Notes: a model not told the origin generated them from the sequence alone. DNA of 64,000 nucleotides from Anoplolepis gracilipes (GCF_047496725.1 NC_132970.1:12610001-12674000), one strand, 5' to 3'. Counted from the stretch's first letter, positions 37,036 through 49,682 are shown. Made by a program: numbers and translations.

Positions 37036-39758
37036 ACTGACTATTTACAATATGAGCGCAAAATTATCAAAAAGAGAATTTTCGAAAACATTCCTTTAAA
37101 ATGAGACTTCTATGAGTCTTTACTTATTTTCCAGATACAAAAGAAAGAATTATCTGAAAATTGTTCCCAGGTTTTCCATACTTTTCCAGAAAGTAGACAT
37201 CCTGAATAAATTCATGAAATACATATATTATAATTAAAAATTGTTATTTTAATATATATACCTATATATAGTTTTACTTAATTGTTTTAAGTATTGTATC
37301 TTTATTCAAGGGTGATGTGCACTCACGTGTATGCGTATGTGCGTGCAGACAACTAAAGGACTCTAGTCCACATGATTATAGGAAACCGTTGATTACTTAG
37401 CCACGATATTAGTATGTTATTGTCAATATTGGCAAGATTATCGGTATCAGATGTTCGTATTATTGCAGCGGCTGATTATTCCGATGTCAACAGCTCCAAT
37501 ATGCGCGTCATTCCGGAACTGGTTTTCACTTCTAAGTAGACGAGAACGAGATCGTACAAATACGAGAAAGAGGAAGTAAGAGTAGAAGATTCTCGTGTCT
37601 GCTAGAAGACGTAAAACTCAGGATTACGGTACGCGGCTCGTTTCGAGATGTTTGCGCGAAAAAAAAGAAGGTAAAGTTGGTGGATCGTAAAGTTCGAGAT
37701 TACGCCGTTCGGGTTTAACGGGGCAGAGACCCCCGCGCGAAATTTGCATGAGACTGCTGTAAGAGATCTCGCAAGAAAGTGGCAATGAAGAGAGGCGAGA
37801 TATATAGGCATCGTTACCGGACTGACGTAGAGGCGAGACGCGTACAAATAGGAACCTTGTCCTCGAAAAGACGACGACGTTAGCTAGACGCATCCCGTAA
37901 AAAAAATGGGCTGTAAAAGAAATGTCGAATGTTAGCGAGACAAGGGCATTAAAGGCGCTTCGCGATGGAAAAATGTACGGCGGTGGTATTTCATTATATC
38001 ATATGTATCTCGCGGGAATCTGAATAGGCGCGCACGAAACTTTTGCGACCCCGATAAAGAGAAGTAAGGGCAGAATTCGCATTCATTTCGTCGGCACTTT
38101 TTATTCAAATTCGGAATTATTCTCGTAAAGCATCGCCGTCCGTGTGTACTCGTTCGCGTATTAGCTTATGCAAAGCGGGAGCGTTGCGAGGCCCTTTTTC
38201 GGAACGCCATTAGGCGGGAATGCAAATGAGAAGCTCGCATCGGTTACCTTTCACCATTGACGGGTGCAGGGAAATGCAATTTCGCCGAAGATTTGATCGA
38301 TTACCGAGGAGAAAAGTGGGCAGAGTCCGACCCGTCGAGTCGAATGCAAGCTAAACTAACTGAAACTGGTTCCGCGAAGTATGGACCCGCGTGAGCAGTT
38401 AAAAATAACCGTTGAAGAGCCGGTTGTTACAAAGTAGCTATCGTCTCGAAAGGTTCAACAAAAAACATCACTTCGAAGGATCCGGCGTGATGTCTGTTTA
38501 ATGTCCGGTCGCCATCTCAGACGTTTAGAGAAAATTATTGAGCTCTTGAGCATCGATCGCTCGCTATTTGCCTGTTCGTGTCTCGTTTCTGCGCACGAGG
38601 CGTGCTTCGAGTATCGATCTAAAGTCAACGGACCGAGAAGTACATAGGTACATACTTTGCGAACGCCCGACGACAGAGAGACAGGTTAAACTTCACGTCC
38701 TCGCTAAGAGTTTTCATGCTTTTCATGAATAATAAATTGAACGGACCGAGTTAAGGAGAGAGAAGACCCATAAAAATTTGGCGCACTTAAAGTTATTATC
38801 GCGATATCGGTCGCTGCACCCTCGAACATAGAGAAACTTTGGTAAAAAAAAAAAAAAAAAACTGAGAGATTATTAAATTTTGCGATAAAATTTGCGCGAT
38901 AAAATTTATGAAATTAAAGAAGCAACTTTTCAAGGATCGTATAAAAAATGTATAAGAAATGTATAAAATTAAAGAAGCAGTTTATTAAAAATCGTTCATT
39001 TAAATATTATTATAATATATCTAATCAAAGTTAATTTGTCATAAGTCGCACTTACAATTTCAAATTTATAAAAGTTACAATATACTTGAAGTACAAATTA
39101 CTTGAATTAATAATTTATAAAATATTCACTTGATAGTTTTTATTAATAGTAAATGTCGATTGTTCCAATTCGCCATTAAAAATACAACAGCATGCGACTC
39201 GTACTTTATAAAGATATAGTTGTTGCACAACTTTTGTTAAGGCTTGTTATCGATGCAAGAAAGTGAAATAGAATGGACAACTTGCATGAACTTAGTTATC
39301 CATACCTGTCATAGTTATATTTATAACAACGTAACTGTGGGTAGGTGCTATTAACGTGCCCTTACAGATAAGTGGAAACTTATCGATCATTTCCAACTGC
39401 GCGTTCGTGTTAGGCAAAGTGTATTTATGGAGAACAATTTTCATAAAGAATGATGCAGTTGACAATAACATTTGTAGAAAGATCTGTTGATGCAGCTATA
39501 AGTAATAAAGTTTACATTGAAATTTTATCTTATTATTATTTTGTAGAAGCAATGTATGTTAATTCAATATCGATAATACAATATTTATGATATTTTATTA
39601 CAATTTTTGCCATGATAAATTTATTTTTACGACTATATTTTACTACTACTATTTACCATTTTTTAAATTAATTATTTTTTTTAAGTTATATAATTTAAAA
39701 ACAATTTTTTTTAATTGAAAGACTTAATTAAGTTTTAAGAATTTTGTAAGAGAGAGAA

Positions 39759-39786
<28 letters not shown>
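39759..39786. repeat. (AC)n microsatellite
   Basis: About 14 uninterrupted AC units following a short AG run. Confidence 0.9.
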
Positions 39787-39790
<4 letters not shown>

Positions 39791-40888
39791 GAATAAGACA
39801 TAAATTAATATTTTAACATTATCCGACTTCTTTCTATAAGATCTTATCTAATCTTATAAAAGTATTAAAACAGCAAATACTATTTTAATTAATTTTATTC
39901 ACTTAATTCACATTAATTATAAAATAAAATAAAATGTGAAAATTGGTGATTCTTTTATGTCAGAAATGTCGGTTAAAGTCTTTTTATAGCTGCTATACTT
40001 CTAATTGTAATCGTGGCTTTTTCCTGTCATCACCAGTTAACGTCCGATAGTATTGACACAAGGTTTCAGCGCCTGCTATGAGCATAAAGGTTGTTGTTAC
40101 GATTATTACTATCATTATTGTCGTCACTACTACATTATCGCAGCGTGTAGATATCGTTATAGTTGTACGGTTTGTTATCGTAACTTATTAACTGACCTAA
40201 CACTTTAAGGCGACAAATAAAAGTTCATTGGCCGTTTTTCCAGAAATACCAAGATATACTAAATCTTTACAAAATGGCAATACTGAAAGTTCGAGCCTTT
40301 TCTTTCGATATTGTATTTTTATCGTACGTATTTTTAATGCTTTCTATTTGATTGATAAGAATAGGTAGAATAATATAAATAAAATTCATCAGTAATATAT
40401 TATTTACAATATCATTCTGCAAAAAAAATTATGTCTATCTTATATTTTATTAGCTAACATATAGCTTCATAGGTTATTTATTGATCTTCATTTATCTATT
40501 ATTAAACAATCTCTTCTCCTTGGATTACCGAACATTAAATGAGCAAAAGTATATTCCGATATTCTTCCTTATTAAATTTAAGTATTCATATGGATGCAGA
40601 TACACGAAGTAAATCGTGTAGAGTCTGCAGGTGGCTAGATAGCCCCGACGACTCTTTACTTACGAGCGATGCATATTTTATACTCGGTGAACACGTGAGA
40701 CAATGAACTGCCGGAAGACTCGACCGCTTGACAAACTGCGAAACAATTTTCGCGTTACACCGTAAAATTTTGGCCGATCGCCATTATTCCCTATGTACGT
40801 GTAGCGAGTGATCGATGGGTCGCTCGTGAATGCGTGCGAGACCAGGCGCGTTTGTTTTAAACTACGCAGTTTTTTTAACACAAGCTTC

Positions 40889-40985
40889 TCTCTTTCTCCC
40901 TCTCTCCCCTTCTCCCTCTCTCTCTTTTACTCTATCTCTCTCTCTCTCTCTCTCATTCTCTCCATCTCTCTCTTTCTCTCTTTCT
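40889..40985. repeat. Imperfect (CT)n tract
   Basis: Nearly 100 bases of CT-rich repeat with interruptions (CCCTCTCCC, TTTTAC). The open frames here on both strands are low-complexity artefacts. Confidence 0.85.
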
Positions 40986-42166
40986 CGTTCAACCCCCTGC
41001 GGTCGTTCGCCAAGTGCTGGATTAAAAAAACAAATTCGATAGCTAAAACCGCGTAAACCGTTTGCATCACGTGAATTGTAAACAATGCCGAAAAATCCAA
41101 ATATAAGTAACGCTGTGGCTGCACATTCTGCAATCAGATAAAATTTCGACAATTTCCGTGATTCTTTTATTTCTTCCTTGAGAGATTTCGACTCAAATTA
41201 TAATCCAGATCGAAATTTCTACAAAGAGCAATTACATTTCACGAGATTGAAATCAAGTTTTTCAGAATGCATTTTTTTACTTTTTCATGTGTGATTCCAA
41301 TGCATCAGAGAAATTATGCGTCGTTTATTAATTTATTAACCTGCCGAGAATGAGTAATGAGTTTGTGTAGAAAAAGCTATACAGCAGGACATTCCTACAC
41401 TATTGGTAACGCAATTTACGAAACGCATAATGTTGCTTTTATGTGATGTTACACATGCACACACGCATACGCACGCGCAATGTGTACATGTGTCAGGAGC
41501 GTGATAAAGGCATCTGCGCAGACAGATAAACATTCATTCCGTCCTACGTTAATTACACGCTGCGTTATTTATCACGCTCATGTATATAATGCAAGGGTCA
41601 AAACGAATTTATACGCAGCCGCGAATCGAATTGTTCGGCGCATTACTTTCCCGCCGTTCTCATAATTGATGCGATCGGCCGAGCGCCGCGATTCTCAATT
41701 AATATTAACGCGCGTCGCGTTATTAGTGCTATGAATCATTGGCACGGCGATCCGTGTAGGCGGCGTTATTATCTACGAATCACTGAACTAACGTTGCCGA
41801 CGGAAACTATAATGTCGTAAGATCTCGATGGGCTCGTCCGACTTGCGTGACAAATGTACGAGTTAGGAGCGTAACTTCTGCGATCGCCGACGCGACGTTA
41901 AAATAGTACTGCGCGAAATATGATGAATACTTACATCTCTATATCAAAGATCTTAGCTTCATAGTTACATCTACAATCTGATATAACGTTCCAGAGAATG
42001 TCGCGAAAAAGTAATTACGCTTATTACCTTATTGCTCCTTTAATAAAATTATTATTATAACATTACAGATTTAGTCACAACGTATACTTCAATAGTAAAA
42101 AATAATAAATTCCTAATATATAACAAGATAAAAGTTTAAGTATACATTTCGAAATCAAGGGTCAAA

Positions 42167-42420
42167 AGATAAAATTTTTCTCCTTGACAGATGTCTCATA
42201 ATTTAAATCTGTAACGAACCAATTTAAAGAAACGAGCAATACGGTCGGGACCCTTAAAATTTCTATTAACCCGAAGAGGCGTGAGAGGTCATTAAAAAAA
42301 TTCGGATAAGCTAATCCGCTGATAAGAAGGGTCGGGAAAGGGCTTTCGAACCTGATGAAGCGAGGCCTATGTTTATGTGGCTTATCTATATCGGCACCCT
42401 CTGACATGTGTGACTTATCA
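42167..42420. promoter_or_regulatory. Cluster of GATA motifs upstream of the exon
   Basis: AGATAA (42167), TGATAAG (42320), AGATAAG on the minus strand (42381-42387) and TGATAAG on the minus strand (42414-42420), plus a weaker GGATAAG (42304), fall in about 250 bases of non-repetitive, moderately GC sequence within an AT-rich area. They lie 0.6-0.85 kb before the exon. A candidate intronic enhancer; motif evidence only. Confidence 0.3.
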
Positions 42421-42977
42421 AGCAGATTATCGAGCTTTATTGGGTCTCATGTTGATTTTTGAAATTTACATAAATCACGGCGTATTTAACAAGGATGATT
42501 ACGATAAAATTACAAGAGATATTATATAGATATAATATCGAATTTTTCCCCCTAATTTCTTTATCTTTTCATATTATTTATATTTTATATATTTTATATT
42601 TTCTTAAGTAAAATGCATTTTACTTAATTTGTACTTAACGGAGATTATATTTTTTATTACTCAATTGTTATTTCCTCTAAAAATTCTGATTATTCAAAAA
42701 ATAATTAATGCTATCTTTTAATAATTTTCAAAAGATCTACTTATTTATATAATACATTTGTCATAAAAAATACTATTGTATAATACTTATAAGCGGTCAA
42801 AAAAATATATAATCAATATGATACATCGAGATTCAATTAATTAGAATAATTAATATTTACATATAGGCAATCTCATTTTCGATTAAAGTTTTGAAACAAG
42901 TTTCTAAAGATTGACAGCAAGTTTGCAACTTATTATTCTTATAAAAAATTGTACTAGAAATTAAATCGAAAAAAATA

Positions 42978-43012
42978 TACTAATCATAGCTATTTCGATT
43001 TGATTGTTTCAG
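42978..43012 (+). promoter_or_regulatory. Branch point and 3' splice site of the 43013 exon
   Basis: TACTAATC at 42978-42985 matches the metazoan branch-point consensus, with the likely branch A about 29 bases before the AG. A T-rich tract (42991-43010) leads to TTTCAG. With the GTGAGT donor at 43322 this defines the exon on the + strand. Confidence 0.75.
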
Positions 43013-43321
43013 GGAAGGGACGGCTTTATCCGGCCTACAGTCTCAGTGGCAGCGAGGGTGAAGACAATACCTCTAGTTTGCGTAGCCGCGCCTATCCACA
43101 AAATAATCAAACTAATCAGTCGCATCATAATCATTATAACACTAGTCAGCACAAGCAGCGCGTCTATCAACAGCAACAACAGCAACATCCCCTGTATCAT
43201 ATGCCCGGCAGTGGTGCCGGCCTCAGTGACACACCGACTTCCGGTAACGCATCTGACGAAACTCTTACTGATAGTGACCTTATCACTGTCGCTCGTGATT
43301 CTGCGCTGCTCGTTCATAACG
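43013..43321 (+). CDS. Internal coding exon of an unidentified gene, phase 1-1, Q/H/N-rich and Ser/acidic
   Basis: The exon is flanked by a TACTAATC branch-point-like sequence (42978-42985), a T-rich tract ending TTTCAG (AG at 43011-43012) and a strong GTGAGTAA donor at 43322. It is 309 bases long, starts with two bases of a split codon and ends with the first base of another, so both junctions are phase 1. The frame holds 102 whole codons without a stop and would hit TAA two codons into the intron. From the first whole codon (K1), residues 4-17 contain LYPAYSLSGSEGED, residues 29-48 are N/Q/H/S-rich, residues 52-57 are six glutamines, and residues 72-96 are rich in T, S, D and E (for example DETLTDSDLITVARDS). 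No fold, transmembrane segment or catalytic motif is visible, so it is probably a disordered region. The YS-S-GS start and the later TLTD motif loosely recall the N-terminal intracellular region of teneurins, but that is a weak lead. I see no other exon in the window that joins it in frame. Confidence 0.85.
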
Positions 43322-43329
43322 GTGAGTAA
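43322..43329 (+). promoter_or_regulatory. 5' splice site of the 43013 exon
   Basis: The sequence G|GTGAGTAA follows the last exon base. It is a near-consensus U1-binding donor. The in-frame TAA two codons into the intron means the exon must be spliced here for the protein to continue. Confidence 0.8.
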
Positions 43330-45170
43330 ATATGGTTTTTCATGATTTATCGTCTCTCGATATTGTTATAATAAATAAAAATCTGATATTTAATTCATGA
43401 TTATTGTTTGTTGATAATGAAAAAAAAATAAAGATCCCGATTCGCTAATAATGAAAACAACGTCGCAATTTATTTGACACAATAAAGTTCGCAGTTATTG
43501 AAAATGTATCATAGCATCAACTTCATTGAGCGAGCGATGAAACCTTTTCATGTGAGAGAAAGAGAGTACCCTTCATCGAGTAATATTCAAGCTAATAATG
43601 CATCCATCGATGTAATCTATTTCGATGGCAGTTATATGGCATCGTTTTTATTAATGGATTACGGATAATACGGATATTAAGAATGTAATTTCGATGCGCA
43701 AAATGTTGCATTCATAATACATGCGTACACTTCGAATAATAACAGAAAATAATTTTCATTATATTTTTCATAATGTTTTTTATCCTTACAACGTCAAATA
43801 GCATACAAAAAATATATATATATATATATTTTTTTTTTCCCCCTCTAATGTGAACGATAGCGGAAAATGCATCTATACGCATTGGCTGTTGCAAAATGTT
43901 AGGAACTCTGAAGTAATAGCGGTAATGGTTCCCTTGCGAACTAAGGCAAAGAGTACTATAAAGACTCGACGACAGAGTCTCTTTATTGCCCGAATGCCTT
44001 GCGGATCTTCTGCCTCGTGGCGATCCATTTACTACAGAACACACGGGAGAAGTTGATTTTCTCCCGATATGCTCGAACGAGATTCCGAGTGAAAGCGACA
44101 GAGGGATGGAAATGAGTCCGGTAATTCGTAAACAAGCGAAGAAGAGACTCAAGGGGTTCCGGAAGTAGCGTAGGGAAGGATAGCGAGACCTGGGGACGCA
44201 TAAGGGCGCGATTGAACGAAAGACCGCGAAGAGGTAAAGTTTTGAGAATCGAAATCAGGCGTAGAAAGGAGCCTGGAGTCTCTCGGGTATAAAACTTGCT
44301 CGTGGCATCAGGGGGAGCGTGCGTAGCAGGGGATCGTCGCAAGCAGAAGGGAGGTTAAGAAAATGACAAAGAAAGAAGAGGAAGGAAGATGCTCGAATAT
44401 GAGAGAGAAACGAGTATTCTCGAGCGTGACCCTCGAATACTCCGCTACTGTCGCCGCCAGACGTAGGAGACGAAACATCCCCGCTTTTGGTAATCAGCCG
44501 GACATACATAAACATGACGGTCGCGGGAAGAAAAACGGAAAGGAGAATGGAAAATGGATGAGGAGCGCGTTTACCACAGACATAATGCTCTCGAAGGGAA
44601 TCCCCGATCGTCCCTACGCGCGAACTCTTACGTCTACGTATCAATAACATTCTAGCCTGAGAGACGCTTCCGGTAATGGACTCATGTAAGGATACTTTGT
44701 CACCGATGTAGAATTTCTCCGCGATCCGCTCAACATATTAAAAAGTCCGAAAGCCCCGAATACTCACGTGTGTTAAAACCTGATCATCATATTTCACAAA
44801 TACATTGCGACACGAGCATACAATATGCGCTTCCCTTATTATGCGAATCTTCGCTTAATTCATATATATGTTTCATAAATGTTCGTGGGAGAAAATTCAT
44901 TTTATGTTAAATCGTACAATTCTTAGTAATCAGAAAAATGTATGCTGATTATTTATGATATTGTACTGAGCTTTATACAAGTGAAGAAATATGAGATATG
45001 TATTAAAGATACCTGATCAATAATATTTTTATTTAAAACATAAATAAAAATTGATATACCAAAATAATTCTTTGTACTTGTGTAAATTTCATAACAAAAT
45101 TCCTTACAAAAAGCGCGTATATAATCGATAAATCAACTTTTGTCGATTCTCTCAAACGGATTATATTAAA

Positions 45171-45220
45171 ACTGATAAGTTGAGAAAAGAGGGAAAAGGT
45201 CCATATTTTATCTTATCAGT
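45171..45220. promoter_or_regulatory. Inverted pair of GATA motifs
   Basis: ACTGATAAG (45171-45179) is matched by its exact inverse CTTATCAGT (45212-45220), each containing TGATAAG. This resembles a paired GATA-factor binding arrangement in an intronic enhancer; function is inferred from motif only. Confidence 0.3.
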
Positions 45221-45951
45221 AAGCCAGATCTGCGGAAATCTGCGAATTCAGCGCAACTTTTGATACTCGGAGGAAAGCGGTCTTTCAAACTGATTTCAGC
45301 TCGATCTCAACGAAAATCGTATTCGTTCGATTGCTGTTTACCGACCGCAAAGTTGGACGTGTCGCGATCTAGAAAGAGCTAAGGCTGAAGAGAGAGCCAA
45401 CGAGATGCGAGCGACGACGATCGGATTTGCTAGTCCGTCGAACACTCACGTTCGTTGAATCCAGCTGGAGCCGTTGAGACGACGCGGCCGAGATTAGTCC
45501 TGTCTTCGGGTAAGCGTGCGCGGAGTCGGTGAAGGGTTACCCCGTATTTAATTAAACTGTTACTTCGCATTGATTGCCAAACTTGGGCCCTGGGCCGTTC
45601 GCTGCAGAGAAGATTATCGAAGTTCGCCGCGCTTCCACTCTCATAGGCCATATCGAGAGGCAGCCAGGCAATCTCGCCAACTTCCAACCACGCGATAGCA
45701 CCGCTAACCTTCTTTGTCAGGCCTGCTTTATTACTGTCTTCCGTGCTGATATAGTTATCAATATCCGAGCAAAAACCTTGAGGATGCAAACACGAAGAAC
45801 AAGCGATAATCACTTTCAATAAGTAATCTCTCTATTGTCTCGCAAAATCTCGTGCAGTTAATATGACAATGACACTTAAATACAATAAAGTAAGATCGAA
45901 AAGAAGAGAGATACAGAGCTAATTCTCGCGCATAAGAAAGAAATAAAAGTT

Positions 45952-45978
45952 TTACTAGAAGTCGGACACTTCTAGTAA
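45952..45978. repeat. Perfect 11-bp hairpin with 5-base loop
   Basis: TTACTAGAAGT (45952-45962), loop CGGAC, then the exact complement ACTTCTAGTAA (45968-45978). No T-run follows that would suggest a functional terminator; this is simply a small stem-loop in noncoding DNA. Confidence 0.6.
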
Positions 45979-47795
45979 GTAAAAGTTATCTGGAACGGTG
46001 CAAAATAATTCCATCGAATTGCTTACGGACGATGTAATAGATAATACGCTGAATGGACGACAAACGATAATCGTGATAGCGGTACCACAAGAAGCTAGTT
46101 AGCGGGAGTTCCGGTTTTGCATCGTGATAGTGACAGGAACGTAACAAACTGTTAACTAGCTCCTCGTGGCAAGTAGCTCTACGACAGGGCTAGGGAAAAG
46201 AAAACTTCGGAATGCAACGCTCGTCCCGCATGATCACCCGCTGCAATGATTTGACGCTGAGGATAGAGTACTTGCAGCTGCAGTTTCCCGCAAGTTTGCG
46301 CGATGATCTTGGCAGGATTGTAATATCTAGCCTGTAAGCGGTTTAGTGATACTTTGGGATAATGTACCTCAGTGAACACTAGATAATCCATGTATTGTGT
46401 TAATACTATCAGCTATGTATGCGTCCCTCTATATTGATAATAACATGCGACATAAGATTGCGACATCAAAATCAATAATTATATGCTTTTATTAAAAAAG
46501 ATATACTTTACCACACATTATTATAATTGCGTTAATTTATTGCATGACTGCTTAATTAATTAAAATGCTCCAACTCTTTTTTGTACTTTAGCAAATACTT
46601 ATATTTTATTGCTATCGATTTTTATGATATTTTTATAACAAATTTCAAAGGGGGATGGCATTTATAATATTTGATCGCATGGATAATTTTGATATAAGGA
46701 TGTATTAAATTGCATGTATAGTTGCAGGGTGCTTCGCGTCATAATCTTGTCGAGAATATTGGTAGTTGCGTGTAAGTGGTCTCGGAGCGACCGAGGTAAC
46801 TACGGGGTAGCCGTTCGCTACGATGGAGAAGAGTTTTCAGCGCGCCCTCCCTCCGCGCCCTGTTCGCGCTACCTTAACTCGCTGAAACGCAAGACCGGCG
46901 TCTCCTGTCGATCGACCGGGGGGGTAGGCGAACGCGAGCAAGAGGGAGTTTCATTTAAGTTAGAAATTGCTTCTTCCGTAGCGATGATGGGCCGCAAATT
47001 GGGCGCGAAACAGAACGTGAAGGAAGAGAAGAGAGTCTCGAGTATGCGGAGAGACGAAAGATTTCGAGGTGACGAGAGAGAAACGGAAAGCGACGGAAGG
47101 GCGCGAAGAAACAAGGAGGGATGCATAAAAGGGGAAAGGATATATTGATTTTTTATTTATGCGTTTGTCTACCTAGCTGAGATAAAGCGGGCCTACTATT
47201 ATCAAGTCAAAAGACAGCATCACGATGCGTACACCGCGCCGTGTCGCTTGCTTATCGCGTGAAGCTGTATCGTCAGTCGTAAAATAAAACGAAGCGTTAA
47301 CGAGCGACTAACTCGCCAGAGCGGAACCGATCGTTACAAGAGATATTCGCGATGATAGACGCTCGTTAATGCGAGGCGACGCAGACGAAATCCGATATTC
47401 TACGTGAGCGACAAAGGACATCCTTCTCCCTCTCTCTTTCTCTTTTTTTTTTTTTTATCTATCGAAGTGCCCGGTCATCGCGTTCTTCGATATAACGAGC
47501 CGTGATTATCCGAGCGGCGACAAAAGCCCGCGTTACTAAAGGGTATTTGATAAATCGTCGCGCGCTGGTGCCATCGATGGTATAAACATATACGCATGAC
47601 AAATATATTGTTAAGATTATTGTAACAGAAACGATGATGTGCATCTCTTTAATAATAACAAAAGATGCGTTAATAAAAATAATTATACGCAATCATCTGC
47701 TGAAGTACGTGTATTGTCGAGAAGAAATTATAGCGGAAAGAGAAGACGCATTAATTATTCGAGAAATTTATAATACTCCAAGGAAAGGAATTCTC

Positions 47796-47804
<9 letters not shown>

Positions 47805-47827
<23 letters not shown>

Positions 47828-47828
47828 C
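47805..47828. repeat. (GA)n microsatellite
   Basis: About 12 AG units after a short GATA-type repeat. Confidence 0.85.
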
Positions 47829-49048
47829 TGGAAGAGTGAGAGAGTACGCGTTTGTGATAAAGCAACGAGAGTTCTTCCTTCGTGTGAATATCGAAGGTAG
47901 GAAGGGAAGGACGAGACGGTGGATTAGAGTGCACGACCGGAATTTCGCGGCGAAATCCATTCCTGCGCCGGAACTATGACCGACCCACAGGAGGAGGGCT
48001 TTCAACGAGAACGAATGAATACCCCAGAGGGGGGATTACTTCCGTCTCATTAACGTGGCTCGCGATTCCGCGCGCGACAAAATCGAGAAATTCGTCATGC
48101 CCGGCGACCGGCGAAAATCCTAATTCATTCAGCGTCTGACGATGAAAACGACGATTCTGCCGACCGTTAATCAGGGAATGATGTAATAACGCGATTTATT
48201 TCGCTTTTCGCGACAAACGACGATTTATTTATTTCTCATCTATATTCTTTCTCAAGTAGAGGAAGCAGGATCTATTAGGATGATCGAAGGCGACGTAGTA
48301 TTCGCTACATTCTGTTACTCACAGAGCAATGTAACGCGATCGATCCCAGAGTACATGCTAATCTCTGGTAATCACGCATTCATACGCACGAGAGAGTTAC
48401 GATGCAATTAATGATCTAATCTAATTTCACTCGCATACAAGTATTAGCAATATATGTTAGTGATAATATAGTGATATCATCTATTAGTGATATATCAATG
48501 AAACAAAATGGCACACGAAAAACTTTTAATAAGAAAAATCTCTGTAATTTTAACAGGCATTTTGACAAGCAATTATTTTATGAAAATTTCAAACAAAATT
48601 TGCAAAACAATTCTATATTTCCGTCAAATTATCCAGTTTTGCTAAATATAATTATTTTATTGTATAATAAATAAATTCTCTTGCGCATCATAATGATATT
48701 CCATGAACGTTAAACGTCATCGGTTGGTGTGATACATAGAAATGCTGCAGCGATCTTTCTATGTTGCCGGAATAAGGGTTCCCCGATAGTTTGGCGGCAA
48801 ATGTCATCTTGATATGATCGAAGGCGTCGCTATTAATCCAGGACGCTTTGCGGCGCGCGGTGCTACGGTAATGTAATCGTCTAATACGCCGTTCGCTCTG
48901 CCGTCTCCCTCCGGATGACGCGATGATTTCCACTGTCATGCTAATCCGCGTAGCCCGTAATTGCGCGTTTATGCGCGCCCGAGAACCGGATTGACCTCGA
49001 GCATTATGCGTCCAGGATGTCACGAGTAGCGAGGAGCGGGGAAGGGAG

Positions 49049-49076
49049 GAGAGAGAGAGAGAGAGAGAGAGAGAGC
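49049..49076. repeat. (GA)n microsatellite
   Basis: About 13-14 uninterrupted GA units. Confidence 0.9.
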
Positions 49077-49622
49077 CAGAAATTATTTGCTCGTGGAAGA
49101 ATGGAAGCGTACGCATGATGGATGGCGCCGGCGTGTTGTCACGTTGAGAAGGATTGGGTTAGGAGTCGTCATGCCAGAGATTGAAATCCGCGAGTTTCTC
49201 CATCGCTTTCCTTTTCATCTTGCGAGAGCCACCCGGGCGCGGAGTCGTCACAGTCATTGTGATTCAGCTGAAATCTTAATGGAGTATCGAGAATTGCGGT
49301 GCGGGATGTATATTATGTGCTCGCGCCCAATATAAAAAGAGGGGGCGCTCAGACCCTCGGATCGCGCATCTCCTTCCGGAAACGAGTCGCACCGGAGATT
49401 CGATGCTACGTCACGTGCGCTCGCTCTCTTTATCGCTTTCTGTATGTGATGCTGAATACATCTCCATTATATGGCGCCCATTATCCATTTGCGCGAGAAC
49501 TTCTGTACATATTTTTTGCGATTTACTGTTTGCGTATATTTAAGCATCGCACCGGGAGATCGTGTTTATCGTTCTTGCGAATGGATTTCACGCACGAGAG
49601 ACATTTTTCTCTCCATCGACCG

Positions 49623-49628
<6 letters not shown>

Positions 49629-49679
<51 letters not shown>
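49629..49679. repeat. (AT)n microsatellite, about 50 bp
   Basis: Uninterrupted AT repeat in otherwise GC-balanced sequence. It causes Ile-Tyr runs in chance frames on both strands. Confidence 0.95.

Positions 49680-49682
<3 letters not shown>

Larger units (their letters stand above)
35448..37241. mobile_element. Composite repeat: short inverted ends, subterminal CCAGGTTTT, flanking direct repeats
   Basis: A segment from about 35536 (GAGTGTCTACT) to 37202 (AGTAGACATCC) has short inverted ends and a CCAGGTTTT block near each end (35588 and 37169 areas). It is flanked by a direct repeat of about 37 bases (35448-35486 and 37205-37241; one mismatch and a 2-base gap). Inside lies a diverged direct repeat (see 35964 and 36904). 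No transposase is seen; the one larger frame (36398-36649) matches nothing I recognise. The GTGTCTAC...CCAGG end style is familiar from dispersed insect repeats, but I do not assign a family. Confidence 0.5.
37242..42977. other. Upstream intron (inferred), mixed composition
   Basis: A GC-balanced block at 37480-38830 and smaller ones at 40620-41060 and 41560-41910 are separated by AT-rich sequence. A + strand exon at 43013 with an acceptor implies that at least the nearer part is intron. No coding exon joins it here. Confidence 0.55.
43330..49048. other. Downstream intron (inferred)
   Basis: Follows the donor at 43322. GC-balanced blocks at 43860-44720, 45240-46390 and 46720-48420 contain overlapping chance frames on both strands (for example 45430-45819 minus, 129 codons) with no known domain. 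A 44-base acceptor-donor segment at 46728-46771 does not keep the frame of the 43013 exon. Confidence 0.55.

Noticed and set aside
43004..43345. Overlapping + and - frames across the exon at 43013-43321
   Set aside because: They are shadows of the true frame; only one frame agrees with codon-like composition and the splice junctions.
45430..45819. Minus-strand open frame of 129 codons that looks protein-like
   Set aside because: No recognisable family, no splice signals bounding it and no partner exon; conservation data would be needed to revive it.
46728..46771. 44-base + strand acceptor-donor segment as the next exon after 43013-43321
   Set aside because: Joining it to the phase 1 end of the 43013 exon gives an in-frame TAA within five codons, and the acceptor has a poor pyrimidine tract.
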